The notes under the pieces were generated by a model, which made no database searches, was not told the DNA's origin, and saw only the letters and a list, made by a program, of their open reading frames with translations. The translations under genes were made by a program, and so were the position numbers. A stretch of DNA of 64,000 nucleotides from an uncultured Prevotellaceae bacterium. Its GTDB lineage: Bacteria > Bacteroidota > Bacteroidia > Bacteroidales > Bacteroidaceae. The DNA is taken from NCBI GenBank assembly GCA_946188395.1, contig CAMHUU010000007.1:1-64000 (forward strand), in the 5' to 3' direction. This document shows positions 1 through 9,127 of the stretch, piece after piece. How positions within the stretch are numbered: position 1 is the stretch's first letter; each line of letters opens with the position of its first letter.

Positions 1-2995
1 CGTTCTGTACGGAGTGCTTCAGTTCGTCGAGCTCGCGCAGGTTCTCCTTCCAGGCATCGTCGATGATGTGGAGCAGAATCTGCTTCTCGAATTCCTTGAC
101 CACCGACTTACACTCGGTGTCGTAAGCCTCCTTCAGGTTACAAGCGATGTTGTACATCTTGCGGCCGTCGGTCAGGGGCACTACGATGCGCTCGTACATC
201 TGGCCCTGGGTCTCGTAAACCTGTTTGATGACAGGCATGGCCACTTCCTGGACGTGCTCCATCTTACGCTTGAAGTTGCCCATGGCAATCTGGAACACTT
301 CCTCGCAGAGCTGCTCGTGGTTCTTCTCGATGAACTCCTCGCTGGTGAACGGACACTCCATGGCAAAGACCTTGATGAACTGCTCCTTGCAGCCCTCGTA
401 GTCGTTCTGTTCGATGATGTTGACCACGCGGTCCCAGATGGTATTTGAGATATCCATTCCGATGCGCTCACCCATCAGGGCGTGACGGCGCTTAGAATAG
501 ACGACGGTACGCTGCTTGTTCATCACGTCGTCGTACTCCAGCAGGCGCTTACGGATACCGAAGTTGTTCTCCTCGACCTTCTTCTGGGCGCGCTCAACCT
601 GCTTGGTAATCATCGAGCTCTCGAGCACTTCGCCCTCCTTGAAGCCCAGACGGTCCATGACGGTAGCGATACGCTCGGAACCGAACAGGCGCATCAGCTT
701 GTCTTCCAGCGAGATGAAGAACAGCGAAGAACCCGGGTCGCCCTGACGTCCTGAACGTCCGCGCAACTGGCGGTCGACACGACGCGACTCGTGGCGCTCG
801 GTACCAATGATGGCGAGACCACCGGCGGCTTTTACCTCGGGCGAAAGCTTGATATCGGTACCACGACCGGCCATGTTGGTGGCGATGGTAACGGCACCCT
901 TGCCATTGGTCGACTGACCAGCCAGCGCCACGATGTCGGCCTCCTTCTGGTGCAGCTTGGCGTTCAGCACTTGGTGGGGAATACCCTCGCGCTTGCCGGT
1001 CTCGGGATTGACATACATATCGAGCATGCGGGAGAGCAACTCGGAAATCTCGACGCTGGTGGTACCAATCAGCGTAGGACGGCCCATATTGCGCAGGCGC
1101 ACCACCTCTTCGATGACGGCACGGTATTTTTCGCGGGCAGTCTTGTAGATGCGGTCGTCCATATCGTCGCGGACTACAGGACGGTTGGTGGGAATTTCCA
1201 CCACGTCGAGCTTATAGATGTCCCAGAACTCGCCGGCCTCGGTAGATGCGGTACCGGTCATACCGGCCAGCTTGTGGTACATGCGGAAGTAGTTCTGCAG
1301 GGTAATGGTGGCAAAGGTCTGCGTGGCAGCCTCGACCTTGACGTGCTCCTTGGCTTCGACAGCCTGGTGCAAACCATCGCTCCAGCGGCGGCCCTCCATG
1401 ATACGGCCCGTCTGCTCGTCGACAATCTTGACCTCACCATCGATGACCACATATTCGTCGTCGCGGTTGAACATGCAGTAAGCCTTGAGCAGCTGCTGCA
1501 GGGTGTGGACGCGCTCGGACTGGACAGCATAGTGCTGCAGCATCTCGTCCTTCTTGTTGATGCGCTCTTCGTCGCTCAGCGAGGTGTCGCCCTCGAGAGC
1601 AGACAGCTGACCGGTGATGTCGGGAAGCACAAAGAGGTCCTTGTCGTTGACCTGATTAGCCAACCAGGCTGTACCCTTATCGGTCAGGTCGCATGAGTTC
1701 AGTTTCTCGTCGACGACGAAGAAGAGGGGCTCTACCACCTCGGGCATGCGACGGTTGTTGTTCTCCATATAGGTCTCCTCGGTTTTCAGCATTCCGCTCT
1801 TGATGCCCTCCTCGGAGAGGTACTTGATGAGCGGCTTGTTCTTCGGCATCGACTTGTGCGAGCGGTACAAAGCCAGGAAACCTTCGTCCATCAGTTTCTT
1901 GTCGTTCTTCTCCTGACCCTCGCTAATCTTCTGCTTGGCCTCGGCCAGGAACTGGGTGGCCAGCTGTTTCTGTACGCCAACCAGCTTCTCGACCAGCGGC
2001 TGGTACTCCTCGAACATCTGGTCGTCGCCCTTGGGCACGGGACCAGAAATAATCAGCGGGGTACGAGCATCGTCAATCAACACAGAGTCAACCTCGTCGA
2101 CGATGGCGTAGTTGTGGGCGCGCTGTACCAAGTCGCTGGGCGAAATGGCCATGTTGTCGCGAAGGTAGTCGAAACCGAACTCGTTGTTCGTACCAAAGGT
2201 GATATCGGCCTGGTAAGCCTTACGACGTTCGGGAGAGTTGGGCTGGTGCTTGTCGATACAGTCGACGGAGAGTCCGTGGAACATGTAAAGCGGTCCCATC
2301 CACTCGGAGTCACGCTTGGCCAGATAGTCGTTGACGGTCACCACATGAACACCGTTGCCGGTCAATGCATTCAGGAACACGGGCAGGGTAGCCACGAGGG
2401 TCTTACCTTCACCCGTTGCCATCTCGGCAATCTTACCCTGATGCAGCACCGTACCGCCGAAGAGCTGTACATCGTAGTGGATCATTTCCCATTTCAGGTC
2501 GTTACCGCCGGCCGTCCAATGGTTATGATAGATGGCCTTGTCGCCGTCAATCGTAATGAAGTCCTTGCGGGGGTCGGCAGCCAGCTCACGGTCGAAATCG
2601 GTAGCGGTAACGATGGTTTCTTCGTTCTCGGCAAAGCGACGAGCGGTATCCTTAACAATAGCGAATACCTCGGGGAGGACGTCGTTGAGGGCTTTCTCGT
2701 AGATTTCGAGCACTTCCTTCTCAATCTTGTCAATCTTGGCGAAGATGTCGGCACGCTCGTCGATGGGCGTGTCCTCGATGGTGGCCTTCAGTTTCTCAAT
2801 TTCCTCTTTCTGCTCCTTGGCAGACTCCTGCACCTGACGCTGGATTTCCTTGGTGCGCTGGCGCAGAGCGTCGTTGTCGAGCTGTTGGATGGCAGGGTAG
2901 GCTGCCTTGACCTGTTCTACAACAGGCTGGATAAGTTTCATGTCGCGCGTGGCTTTATCGCCAAACAGCGAGCGTAAAAGCTTGTTGAAATTCAT
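1..2995 (-). CDS. secA: Preprotein translocase ATPase SecA (3' end cut by window)
   Basis: Cytoplasmic motor ATPase that pushes unfolded preproteins through SecYEG. The reading frame is open from the ATG (product begins [14 protein letters not shown]) to the window edge, about 998 residues, so the C-terminal linker and any zinc-binding tail are outside. Visible landmarks: Walker A ATGEGKT near residue 193 in NBD1, DEVD in [15 protein letters not shown] near residue 300, the preprotein cross-linking region between, and the NBD2 arginine-rich motif [15 protein letters not shown] near residue 745. Bacteroidota SecA proteins are long (about 1100 residues) because of insertions, and this one is consistent. 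A TAATTTTGC promoter box lies about 50 nt upstream. Open frames on the other strand across this gene are shadows. Assignment is very secure. Confidence 0.97.
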   Translation of the reverse strand, partial: MNFNKLLRSLFGDKATRDMKLIQPVVEQVKAAYPAIQQLDNDALRQRTKEIQRQVQESAKEQKEEIEKLKATIEDTPIDERADIFAKIDKIEKEVLEIYEKALNDVLPEVFAIVKDTARRFAENEETIVTATDFDRELAADPRKDFITIDGDKAIYHNHWTAGGNDLKWEMIHYDVQLFGGTVLHQGKIAEMATGEGKTLVATLPVFLNALTGNGVHVVTVNDYLAKRDSEWMGPLYMFHGLSVDCIDKHQPNSPERRKAYQADITFGTNNEFGFDYLRDNMAISPSDLVQRAHNYAIVDEVDSVLIDDARTPLIISGPVPKGDDQMFEEYQPLVEKLVGVQKQLATQFLAEAKQKISEGQEKNDKKLMDEGFLALYRSHKSMPKNKPLIKYLSEEGIKSGMLKTEETYMENNNRRMPEVVEPLFFVVDEKLNSCDLTDKGTAWLANQVNDKDLFVLPDITGQLSALEGDTSLSDEERINKKDEMLQHYAVQSERVHTLQQLLKAYCMFNRDDEYVVIDGEVKIVDEQTGRIMEGRRWSDGLHQAVEAKEHVKVEAATQTFATITLQNYFRMYHKLAGMTGTASTEAGEFWDIYKLDVVEIPTNRPVVRDDMDDRIYKTAREKYRAVIEEVVRLRNMGRPTLIGTTSVEISELLSRMLDMYVNPETGKREGIPHQVLNAKLHQKEADIVALAGQSTNGKGAVTIATNMAGRGTDIKLSPEVKAAGGLAIIGTERHESRRVDRQLRGRSGRQGDPGSSLFFISLEDKLMRLFGSERIATVMDRLGFKEGEVLESSMITKQVERAQKKVEENNFGIRKRLLEYDDVMNKQRTVVYSKRRHALMGERIGMDISNTIWDRVVNIIEQNDYEGCKEQFIKVFAMECPFTSEEFIEKNHEQLCEEVFQIAMGNFKRKMEHVQEVAMPVIKQVYETQGQMYERIVVPLTDGRKMYNIACNLKEAYDTECKSVVKEFEKQILLHIIDDAWKENLRELDELKHSVQN

Positions 2996-3046
2996 ATAGT
3001 TATTCTTTTTTATTCAATGATTATTTGTAAATATTCAATTTGGGGT

Positions 3047-3055
3047 GCAAAATTA
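3047..3055 (-). promoter_or_regulatory. -7 box of the secA promoter
   Basis: TAATTTTGC on the minus strand, matching the Bacteroidota housekeeping consensus TAnnTTTG. Expected transcription start leaves a leader of roughly 45 nt before the secA ATG. Confidence 0.6.
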
Positions 3056-3111
3056 CGAAAAAAAATCCGTAATCCTGCATAAAAGTCGGAATATTTGGCT
3101 TTTAGAACCTT

Positions 3112-4485
3112 TTAGAACAAAGGTTCAGCCTTGCAAGCATTGGGTGCGCGAATGCGGATGGCGCGCGCAACGGTAGGTGCTATGCGGTCGGCGGTGACCG
3201 GCGTCAGCACACGCTGGGCCGGGATATTGTAGCCGAAAAGAATAATCGGGAAATGAACGATGGCCGACCTGTAGGTGGTTTGCTGTTGCGTCTCCTCGTT
3301 GATCAGTTGCCAGCCGGGAGCCACCTCGACGATGAGGTCGCCACACTTCTCTTTGTTGAATCCGTTGCGGATGTGCTGCATCAGCGGACTGTCGGCGGTC
3401 TGCAGCTGGTTGTTGGTATACACCTGACGAATTCCGCTCAACTGCAGTAAGAAGTCCTGTGCCATTTGCAGCACCTCGAGGCGTTTCAGGTTCTTCTGCT
3501 CGATGAGCTTCTGGTTCAGGAATATCTGGTTCTTGTAATAGGTCTCCACATAATGAGCAGAGCCATACATGGCGCCCAGATACATATTCAGCAGATTGGC
3601 AGAGCGGTTGATATACACCTTGCCAGTCGGTATGCGATAGCGCTCGTTGTCTTGTTCCTGTTCTTCTTCAGTCGTGCCTGTTCCCGTCAGCACGAACAAA
3701 ACCCGTTCGCGAGGAATGGTACCGAGAATACCTTTCAGAAGGGCGGCAATATTGTGGTCCATCAGCTGATAGCCCACAGCATCGGACTGCACGTCGTAGT
3801 TGACGCAGAGCAGGTCCGTCTGGTCGTCGCGTCCCAAGCCCAACTGCTCGACGCACTTGAGCGCCAGGTCAGTAACGCTTCTGTTCGTATCCTTGGTGGG
3901 CAACCATTGGTTGACATACCAGTTCAGCCATTGGTTGGCAGGTTTGTAATAGGATGCCATCTGCCATTGTCCGTTGGCGGTCCACACGGCTCCGTCGGCA
4001 GCATGTCCTGCTGACAAAATGGCACATTCGGGATTGGTGGCAAACGAAAATACCTTGCCTTGCCCCGTGGTGGCTATCTTCAGCTCGTCACCTATGGTCG
4101 ACGTCATCAGCTGTGTGGGAGTGGGGCCTTGCTCCTTGTCGTCGACAATGTTCTGCGGGCGCAACGTGTTGCGGTTCATCCATTCCGCGCCGGTGATGCC
4201 ATTATAATAAGGAGTGGTTCCTGTTTGTACGGAAGCGGCAGCAGCGGCAGGATCGACGGGAGTGAAAGGATAGGTGGCTGAAGGGAAAACCATGCCTTGG
4301 TCGAGCAAGTGCTTCAAGCCGTCGTCAGTATAGAGTGGGGCATAGGTTTCCAACAAATCGGTGCGCAGCTGGTTGATGGTGATGTTTACCACCAGCTGAG
4401 GAGTCTGGGCCAATACCTGGGCTGTGGCTTCTGCACTAAAGCCCAGCAACGACAGGAGGGTGATATATAAGTATCGGTTTCTCAT
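3112..4485 (-). CDS. Alkaline phosphatase superfamily protein, probably catalytically dead
   Basis: 457 residues with an N-terminal signal peptide (MRNRYLYITLLSLLGFS...), so periplasmic. The fold is recognised from family blocks of PafA-type alkaline phosphatases: VVNITINQLRTDLL (residues 32-45), SVQTGTTPYYNGITGAEW (85-102), AILSAGHAADGAVW (155-168) and HFPIILFGYNIP near the C terminus. The residues that make the enzyme work appear changed: the first metal-binding Asp of 'VDQMR' is Asn38, the nucleophile motif T-x-x-G-H is replaced by VDPAAAA (77-83), the D-x-x-x-H pair reads DAVGY (235-239, Asp kept, His lost) and the T-A-D-H-G metal motif reads TGTGT (267-271). The alignment is by eye. It shares an ATGA stop/start overlap with the upstream DUF4105 gene, implying coupled translation and a joint envelope role. 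It may bind a ligand without hydrolysing it. Confidence 0.75.
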   Translation of the reverse strand: MRNRYLYITLLSLLGFSAEATAQVLAQTPQLVVNITINQLRTDLLETYAPLYTDDGLKHLLDQGMVFPSATYPFTPVDPAAAAASVQTGTTPYYNGITGAEWMNRNTLRPQNIVDDKEQGPTPTQLMTSTIGDELKIATTGQGKVFSFATNPECAILSAGHAADGAVWTANGQWQMASYYKPANQWLNWYVNQWLPTKDTNRSVTDLALKCVEQLGLGRDDQTDLLCVNYDVQSDAVGYQLMDHNIAALLKGILGTIPRERVLFVLTGTGTTEEEQEQDNERYRIPTGKVYINRSANLLNMYLGAMYGSAHYVETYYKNQIFLNQKLIEQKNLKRLEVLQMAQDFLLQLSGIRQVYTNNQLQTADSPLMQHIRNGFNKEKCGDLIVEVAPGWQLINEETQQQTTYRSAIVHFPIILFGYNIPAQRVLTPVTADRIAPTVARAIRIRAPNACKAEPLF

Positions 4486-5687
4486 TGACGCACTCTATAC
4501 AAATGAAGTATACATTGAAACAGCAAACATAATGCCAAAACCCAAATGCCCTCTGCATATGATTGGAAAAGAGCGCCTATCAGGAACAGAATGCATAGTA
4601 TGGCGGTTATCATCCAATAGCGGGTTTGGCGCCCTCTGATGACGGGCCAAAGGAAGAACCAGGGCAGGGGATTGAACAGGATAATCTGCAGGTTTAGGCT
4701 CACCGTCGGGTGTTGCGAGAAAAGCATCATGGTCAGCACGATGCCTATGGTGCCGGCAGCTATCATGAGCAGTACATCCCAAAGGACAAAGGCTCGGCGC
4801 ATCTTCCATTCAATGAGGAATATGACGAGACCGGCGGCCAACAGGATGAGGCCACACGTCATGGGCGACAACGGGAATCCGCTCTCGACTATTTGCACGC
4901 CAGCGGGAACTGCTATGCGCCGTTCCTTGACCAACGGGCGGTATTGTCCGTTCGTATAAATCCGTGCACGGTCGAAATCGTACATCAGGTGGTCAGGCAG
5001 GAATTCCTGTTCGCGCTGCGTGGTGGGTTTGTCGGCCTTGATGCCAAGCAGAATGTCGTTACCGAAACGAGACCAAGGATTGTTGCGAGTCATCTCGTGA
5101 ACCATATCTCGGTATGATGGTGTATTGTCTTTATTATCAGCGTATTCTACTTTTCCGTTGATGCATTGCTCGATGATATCGCGAGCCTTCGTTGTGCAGT
5201 TGTTGTAGAAATAGTTGTATCGGTAAATCTTGTTCTCGGGACGCAGATTTTCTGATAGTGCGTCTTGCAGTTTCTGCTTCTCTTCGGAAGTCAGATTCAG
5301 CACCTGTTCTGTGACCAGACAACCGAACTTGCGATATTCCTGAACGAAGTATTTATAAGGATAGGCTCCTAATTCGTAGTCTGTCAGTCCAAAGACAAAA
5401 CGGAGTACGAACATCGACTTTTTGAAGTCGAAGACGCCGTAGTTGAAGGCGGCATCGATCATCTTTCCCTCCCGGCTGTCGCGGAACCGGATGGCAGTAT
5501 GTCCATAAAGGCTGTAAACCTCGTCGTGAGGCTGACAGGTCAGCAAACTGATTTCCACAGAATCCATCGGGTCGACAACAGGCATTTCCTGCTGGGGCGT
5601 TTGTCCCCAGGCTGCTGTTGATACACCCACCAAGATAACCCCAAAAAGGGTTTTAAGAGCACAAAAAATGGTTTTTAAATGTTTCAC
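4482..5687 (-). CDS. DUF4105 (Lnb N-terminal type) membrane protein
   Basis: 401 residues. Signal peptide or anchor at 1-29, then a periplasmic DUF4105 domain (about 45-270), then five or so hydrophobic segments (about 275-400) forming a membrane domain. The cysteine-peptidase-like signature is present: His63 in YSLYGHTAIRF and Cys164 in FYNNCTTKARD, so an NlpC/P60-like fold with a potential Cys-His pair. The start codon is GTG (MKHLKTIF); no in-frame ATG is available before the hydrophobic segment. A TAATTTTGC promoter box ends only 3 nt before this GTG, so the mRNA would be leaderless or nearly so. Its stop overlaps the start of the phosphatase-like gene (ATGA). Family function in Bacteroidota is not established; envelope or lipoprotein-related processing is an inference. 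Confidence 0.85.
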   Translation of the reverse strand: MKHLKTIFCALKTLFGVILVGVSTAAWGQTPQQEMPVVDPMDSVEISLLTCQPHDEVYSLYGHTAIRFRDSREGKMIDAAFNYGVFDFKKSMFVLRFVFGLTDYELGAYPYKYFVQEYRKFGCLVTEQVLNLTSEEKQKLQDALSENLRPENKIYRYNYFYNNCTTKARDIIEQCINGKVEYADNKDNTPSYRDMVHEMTRNNPWSRFGNDILLGIKADKPTTQREQEFLPDHLMYDFDRARIYTNGQYRPLVKERRIAVPAGVQIVESGFPLSPMTCGLILLAAGLVIFLIEWKMRRAFVLWDVLLMIAAGTIGIVLTMMLFSQHPTVSLNLQIILFNPLPWFFLWPVIRGRQTRYWMITAILCILFLIGALFQSYAEGIWVLALCLLFQCILHLYRVRQ

Positions 5688-5690
5688 GAT

Positions 5691-5699
5691 GCAAAATTA
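5691..5699 (-). promoter_or_regulatory. -7 box of the DUF4105 promoter, abutting the GTG start
   Basis: TAATTTTGC on the minus strand followed by ATC and then the GTG start codon, leaving almost no room for a leader or ribosome binding site. Confidence 0.55.
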
Positions 5700-5744
5700 G
5701 CTTATATTTTCCACTTATCGTGCGTTTATTTCGTTTTTTTTCAA

Positions 5745-5753
5745 TAATTTTGC
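5745..5753 (+). promoter_or_regulatory. -7 box of the outer-membrane protein/lptC operon promoter
   Basis: TAATTTTGC, about 31 nt upstream of the ATG of the barrel protein; divergent from the DUF4105 promoter, the two boxes being 45 bp apart. Confidence 0.6.
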
Positions 5754-5784
5754 AGACGATTTTCGAATAAGTAAGAAAAAATAG

Positions 5785-7101
5785 ATGAAAAAACGAATAT
5801 TTGGAAGCATCTTGGCGGGCTTGATGGCCATCTCCGCTATGGGTCAAATTAGCAATACACTATCCCCATACAGTCAGTTTGGCTTAGGCGTGCTGGCCGA
5901 TCAGTCGTTAAGCTTCAGCCGTGGAATGTCCGGACTCTCTATTGGTGTTCGCGACAGCAAGTTTCCCAATGTGGTGAATCCCGCCTCATACTCTGCAGTA
6001 GACTCTCTGACCATGATCTTCGATATTGGTCTCTCGGGACAAATCACGAATTTCAAGGAGGGTGAGGTCAAGAAGAATGCCCGTACCGCCGATTTTGACT
6101 ATGCTGTGGCTTCGTTCCGCGTCTTGAAGAAGGTGGGTGCCAGCTTCGGCGTCATACCTTATTCTAATATTGGATATAGTTTCTATAATGCCCAATGGAT
6201 TGGCTCGCACGAAAGCGACTATTTCGGTGGCATTGGCGACAACTATTACAACAACACTTACAAGGGCAGCGGTGGTTTCTCGCAGGCTTTCCTGGGCTTG
6301 GGATGGGAATTTGCCAAAGGCTTTTCCGTGGGTGCTAACATGTCGTATTTCTGGGGAAAGTACGAGAAGACGGTGACATCGGTGTTCAGCGACACTTATG
6401 CCAACACGTTGACTCGCACTTATAGCATCAACGTCAACAATTGGAAGCTTGACCTGGGTGCCCAGTGGTCTGGCGACATTACCAAGAACGATCGGCTGAC
6501 GTTAGGTGCCATCGTAGGCTTTGGTCATAAGCTAGGTGCCGATGCTCGCATGAGCATTTCGAATACCAATAGCAACACCAACGTGTCGTCGACAACCACC
6601 GACAGCGTGGCAAATGGTTTGAGCCTGCCTTATTCCTTCGGCTTTGGTGCTACCGTGGTACACAAGAACAGTCTGACCGTTGGCGCTGACTATCAGTTGC
6701 AGAAGTGGGGCTCGTTAGATTTCCCCGCTGTCAACAATTCCACCAAGCATTACGAGGCAACAAGCGGTATTCTTTGCGACCGCCATAAAATTACGGTGGG
6801 TTTCGACTGGATTCCTGACGCTATGAACCGTAAGTTCCTGAAGCGTGTACACTATCGCATGGGAGCCTCTTATGCTACACCTTATTATAAAATAGGTACG
6901 CAAGACGGTCCGAAGGAACTGACGCTGAGTGCCGGTTTCGGCATTCCCATCGTAAACACCTGGAACAACCGTACTTCGCTGAACATCAGTGCCCAGTGGG
7001 TTCACAACTCGGCGAAGAACATGTTGACGGAGAATACATTCCGTATTAATATTGGACTGACATTCAACGAACGTTGGTTTGCAAAATGGAAGGTCGACTA
7101 A
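5785..7101 (+). CDS. Outer-membrane beta-barrel protein (FadL/OmpP1-like)
   Basis: 438 residues: signal peptide MKKRIFGSILAGLMAISAMG, then alternating aromatic/polar strands typical of a beta-barrel. The N-terminal stretch TLSPYSQFGLGVLADQSLSFSRGMSGLSIG and 'NVVNPASYSAVDSL' resemble the FadL/OmpP1-like barrels of Bacteroidota with an N-terminal plug-like segment. It ends in a strand (FRINIGLTFNERWFAKWKVD). It overlaps the start of lptC by 16 nt, and this gene order (barrel, lptC, CorC/HlyC, PpiD) points to an envelope biogenesis operon. Substrate is unknown; fatty-acid transport should not be assumed. Confidence 0.8.
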   Translation: MKKRIFGSILAGLMAISAMGQISNTLSPYSQFGLGVLADQSLSFSRGMSGLSIGVRDSKFPNVVNPASYSAVDSLTMIFDIGLSGQITNFKEGEVKKNARTADFDYAVASFRVLKKVGASFGVIPYSNIGYSFYNAQWIGSHESDYFGGIGDNYYNNTYKGSGGFSQAFLGLGWEFAKGFSVGANMSYFWGKYEKTVTSVFSDTYANTLTRTYSINVNNWKLDLGAQWSGDITKNDRLTLGAIVGFGHKLGADARMSISNTNSNTNVSSTTTDSVANGLSLPYSFGFGATVVHKNSLTVGADYQLQKWGSLDFPAVNNSTKHYEATSGILCDRHKITVGFDWIPDAMNRKFLKRVHYRMGASYATPYYKIGTQDGPKELTLSAGFGIPIVNTWNNRTSLNISAQWVHNSAKNMLTENTFRINIGLTFNERWFAKWKVD

Positions 7102-7751
7102 TCGTTCATAGTTTGCTCTTGATTGCTTTATGTTCATGTACTGAGGTTCATGAACACACAGCACCTGCCATCAATGAACGAGACTCGGTATCGATGATGA
7201 CCAGCTATGGAGTCAACACGCTAATCAGCGATTCGGGCGTCATCAAATATAAGATTGTCACCGAGCGCTGGGATGTCAATACCGTCAAACAGCCTCCCCG
7301 TTGGACTTTCGAAAAGGGTATCTTCTTGGAACAGTTTGACGAGCAGTTCCACGTAGAAGGCTATATCAATGCCGATACGGCGTGGTATTACGAGCAGCAG
7401 AAGCTTTGGGAATTACGTGGACGCGTGCATATCAAAAACGTAAACGGTCTGGTGTTCGACAGCGAGGAACTTTTCTGGGACGGTATCAAACATGAATTCT
7501 ATTCATACAAGTTCTCCAAGGTCGTTACTCCTGAGCGTACCTTGCAAGGAACTTATTTCCGTAGTGACGAGCATATGCAACACTATGAAGTAACCAATAG
7601 TGTGGGTTCCTTCCAGTCTGAAGATATCGAGGGCGACAACAATCAGCAATCTTCTGATACCCAGAACCGCGATTCAGTACAACAACCGAAGATGCCTTCG
7701 CGTCCTGCTGCCACACACAAAAAGGCCTCCCCTAAACCTATCATCCCGTAG
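7086..7751 (+). CDS. lptC: LPS export periplasmic protein LptC (lipoprotein form)
   Basis: 221 residues from ATG 7086; a TTG four codons upstream is also in frame but less likely. The N terminus MEGRLIVHSLLLIALCSC carries a lipobox ending at Cys18, the usual lipoprotein version of LptC in Bacteroidota rather than the single-helix anchor of E. coli. The body (about 40-180) has the LptC/OstA-like beta-jellyroll pattern, e.g. FEKGIFLEQFDEQFHVEGYINADTAWY and WELRGRVHIKNVNGLVFDSEELFWD. It would link LptBFG in the inner membrane to LptA in the lipopolysaccharide bridge. The C-terminal 45 residues are Gln/Ser/Pro-rich and probably disordered. The gene starts inside the preceding barrel gene and ends 2 nt before the next, so it is translationally coupled on both sides. 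Confidence 0.88.
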   Translation: MEGRLIVHSLLLIALCSCTEVHEHTAPAINERDSVSMMTSYGVNTLISDSGVIKYKIVTERWDVNTVKQPPRWTFEKGIFLEQFDEQFHVEGYINADTAWYYEQQKLWELRGRVHIKNVNGLVFDSEELFWDGIKHEFYSYKFSKVVTPERTLQGTYFRSDEHMQHYEVTNSVGSFQSEDIEGDNNQQSSDTQNRDSVQQPKMPSRPAATHKKASPKPIIP

Positions 7752-7753
7752 CC

Positions 7754-9013
7754 ATGACGAATCTGATAATAGGACTATTGATATCGATGGTGTTCTCGGC
7801 ATTCTTTTCGGGAATGGAGATTGCCTTTGTGTCCAGCAACCGCCTACGTGTTGAGATGGATCGTGACAAGCATGGACTTGCACAGCGTGCATTGGATGTG
7901 TTCTACCGCCAGCCCAGCCATTTTATCTCTACGATGCTGGTGGGCAATAATATAGCGTTGGTGGTCTATGGTATACTCTTTGCACAAATCTTCGATACGA
8001 CAATCTTTGCCCCGCTGAGCGATGGAGCCCGGGTGACCTGTGACACGCTTCTGTCGACGATAGTGGTGCTTTTTACCGGAGAATTCCTGCCGAAAACCAT
8101 TTTCAAGTCAAATCCTAACGGGCTGCTGACATTCTTTGCATTGCCGGCATTCCTGTGTTATGTCATTCTATGGCCCATTTCTCGTTTCTCTACGATGCTT
8201 TCGCGCGGACTCTTGCGCCTTATCGGTGCCAAGATGCCTAAAGAGACTGAAGGAAAGGAGTTTACGAAGGTCGACCTCGACTATCTTGTACAGTCGAGTA
8301 TTGATAATGCCAAGAATGATGCAGAGATTGAAGACGAGGTGGAGCTGTTCCATAATGCCCTCGATTTTGCAGACACGAAAGTTCGTGACTGTATGGTTCC
8401 GCGTACAGAGATTGACGCTATTGATATCGAGGACACTACCATAGAACAGCTTAAAAATAAGTTCATTGAAAGCGGACACTCGAAAATTATCGTTTATCGC
8501 GGAGATATCGACCATATCATAGGCTATATCCACTCTTCCGAGATGTTCAAGCATTTTACTAAAATCGAGAAACATATTCAGCAAATGCCTTATGTCCCAG
8601 AGACGATGGCGGCACGAAAACTGATGCATATCTTCCTACAGCAGAAGAAGTCGCTCGGAGTGGTGATCGACGAGTTTGGAGGTACGAGCGGTATTGTCTC
8701 TCTTGAGGATATTGTCGAAGAAATTACCGGGGATATCGAGGACGAGCACGACAACCAGAAATACGTGGCCAAACAGTTGTCTGACGGCGACTACATGCTC
8801 TCGGCACGACTTGAAATCGAGAAGGTCAACGAACTCTTCGATTTGGATTTGCCAGAGAGTGACGACTATATGACCGTGGGCGGTCTTATCCTGCATGAAT
8901 ATCAGTCGTTTCCCAAGCTGAACGAGATAGTGTCCATAGGACGCTTCCAGTTCAAAATCGTCAAGAATACCATGACAAAAATAGAATTGGTAAGGCTAAA
9001 AGTCACGGAATAA
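7754..9013 (+). CDS. CNNM/CBS-domain protein of the CorC/HlyC family (GldE-like)
   Basis: 419 residues: a CNNM (DUF21) membrane domain with three to four helices (about 1-150, beginning LIIGLLISMVFSAFFSGMEIAFVSSNRLRVE), a tandem CBS module (about 200-325, with VRDCMVPRTEIDAI and VVIDEFGGTSGIVSLEDIVEEI) and a C-terminal CorC_HlyC transporter-associated domain (about 335-415). Proteins of this family act as Mg2+/Co2+ homeostasis transporters; in gliding Bacteroidota the GldE homologue belongs to the same family. The DEFGGTSGIV motif is diagnostic. It starts 2 nt after lptC. Ion specificity cannot be read from the sequence. Confidence 0.88.
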   Translation: MTNLIIGLLISMVFSAFFSGMEIAFVSSNRLRVEMDRDKHGLAQRALDVFYRQPSHFISTMLVGNNIALVVYGILFAQIFDTTIFAPLSDGARVTCDTLLSTIVVLFTGEFLPKTIFKSNPNGLLTFFALPAFLCYVILWPISRFSTMLSRGLLRLIGAKMPKETEGKEFTKVDLDYLVQSSIDNAKNDAEIEDEVELFHNALDFADTKVRDCMVPRTEIDAIDIEDTTIEQLKNKFIESGHSKIIVYRGDIDHIIGYIHSSEMFKHFTKIEKHIQQMPYVPETMAARKLMHIFLQQKKSLGVVIDEFGGTSGIVSLEDIVEEITGDIEDEHDNQKYVAKQLSDGDYMLSARLEIEKVNELFDLDLPESDDYMTVGGLILHEYQSFPKLNEIVSIGRFQFKIVKNTMTKIELVRLKVTE

Positions 9014-9057
9014 CCTAAATTCCCCTGCAAAAATTTGCTCAATTCAAAGAAAATGAG

Positions 9058-9066
9058 TAATTTTGC
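9058..9066 (+). promoter_or_regulatory. -7 box of the PpiD-like gene promoter
   Basis: TAATTTTGC with a TTTG at 9034-9037, 20 bp upstream, matching both elements of the Bacteroidota promoter consensus (-33 TTTG, -7 TAnnTTTG). The ATG follows about 60 nt downstream. Confidence 0.65.
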
Positions 9067-9127
9067 AGGCCGAATTGACAAATGTCGATTTTAAAGAACA
9101 GAAAATTATTAAAAACAGAATAAAACA

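Noticed and set aside
791..2977. Long plus-strand open frames (301 and 373 codons) across secA
   Set aside because: They are antisense to a clear SecA with all motifs; composition is Leu/Val/His-rich shadow sequence without start signals.
3101..3120. Direct repeat TTTTAGAACC/TTTTAGAACA at the end of the phosphatase-like gene
   Set aside because: Only two 10-nt copies; too short to support an insertion or regulatory claim.
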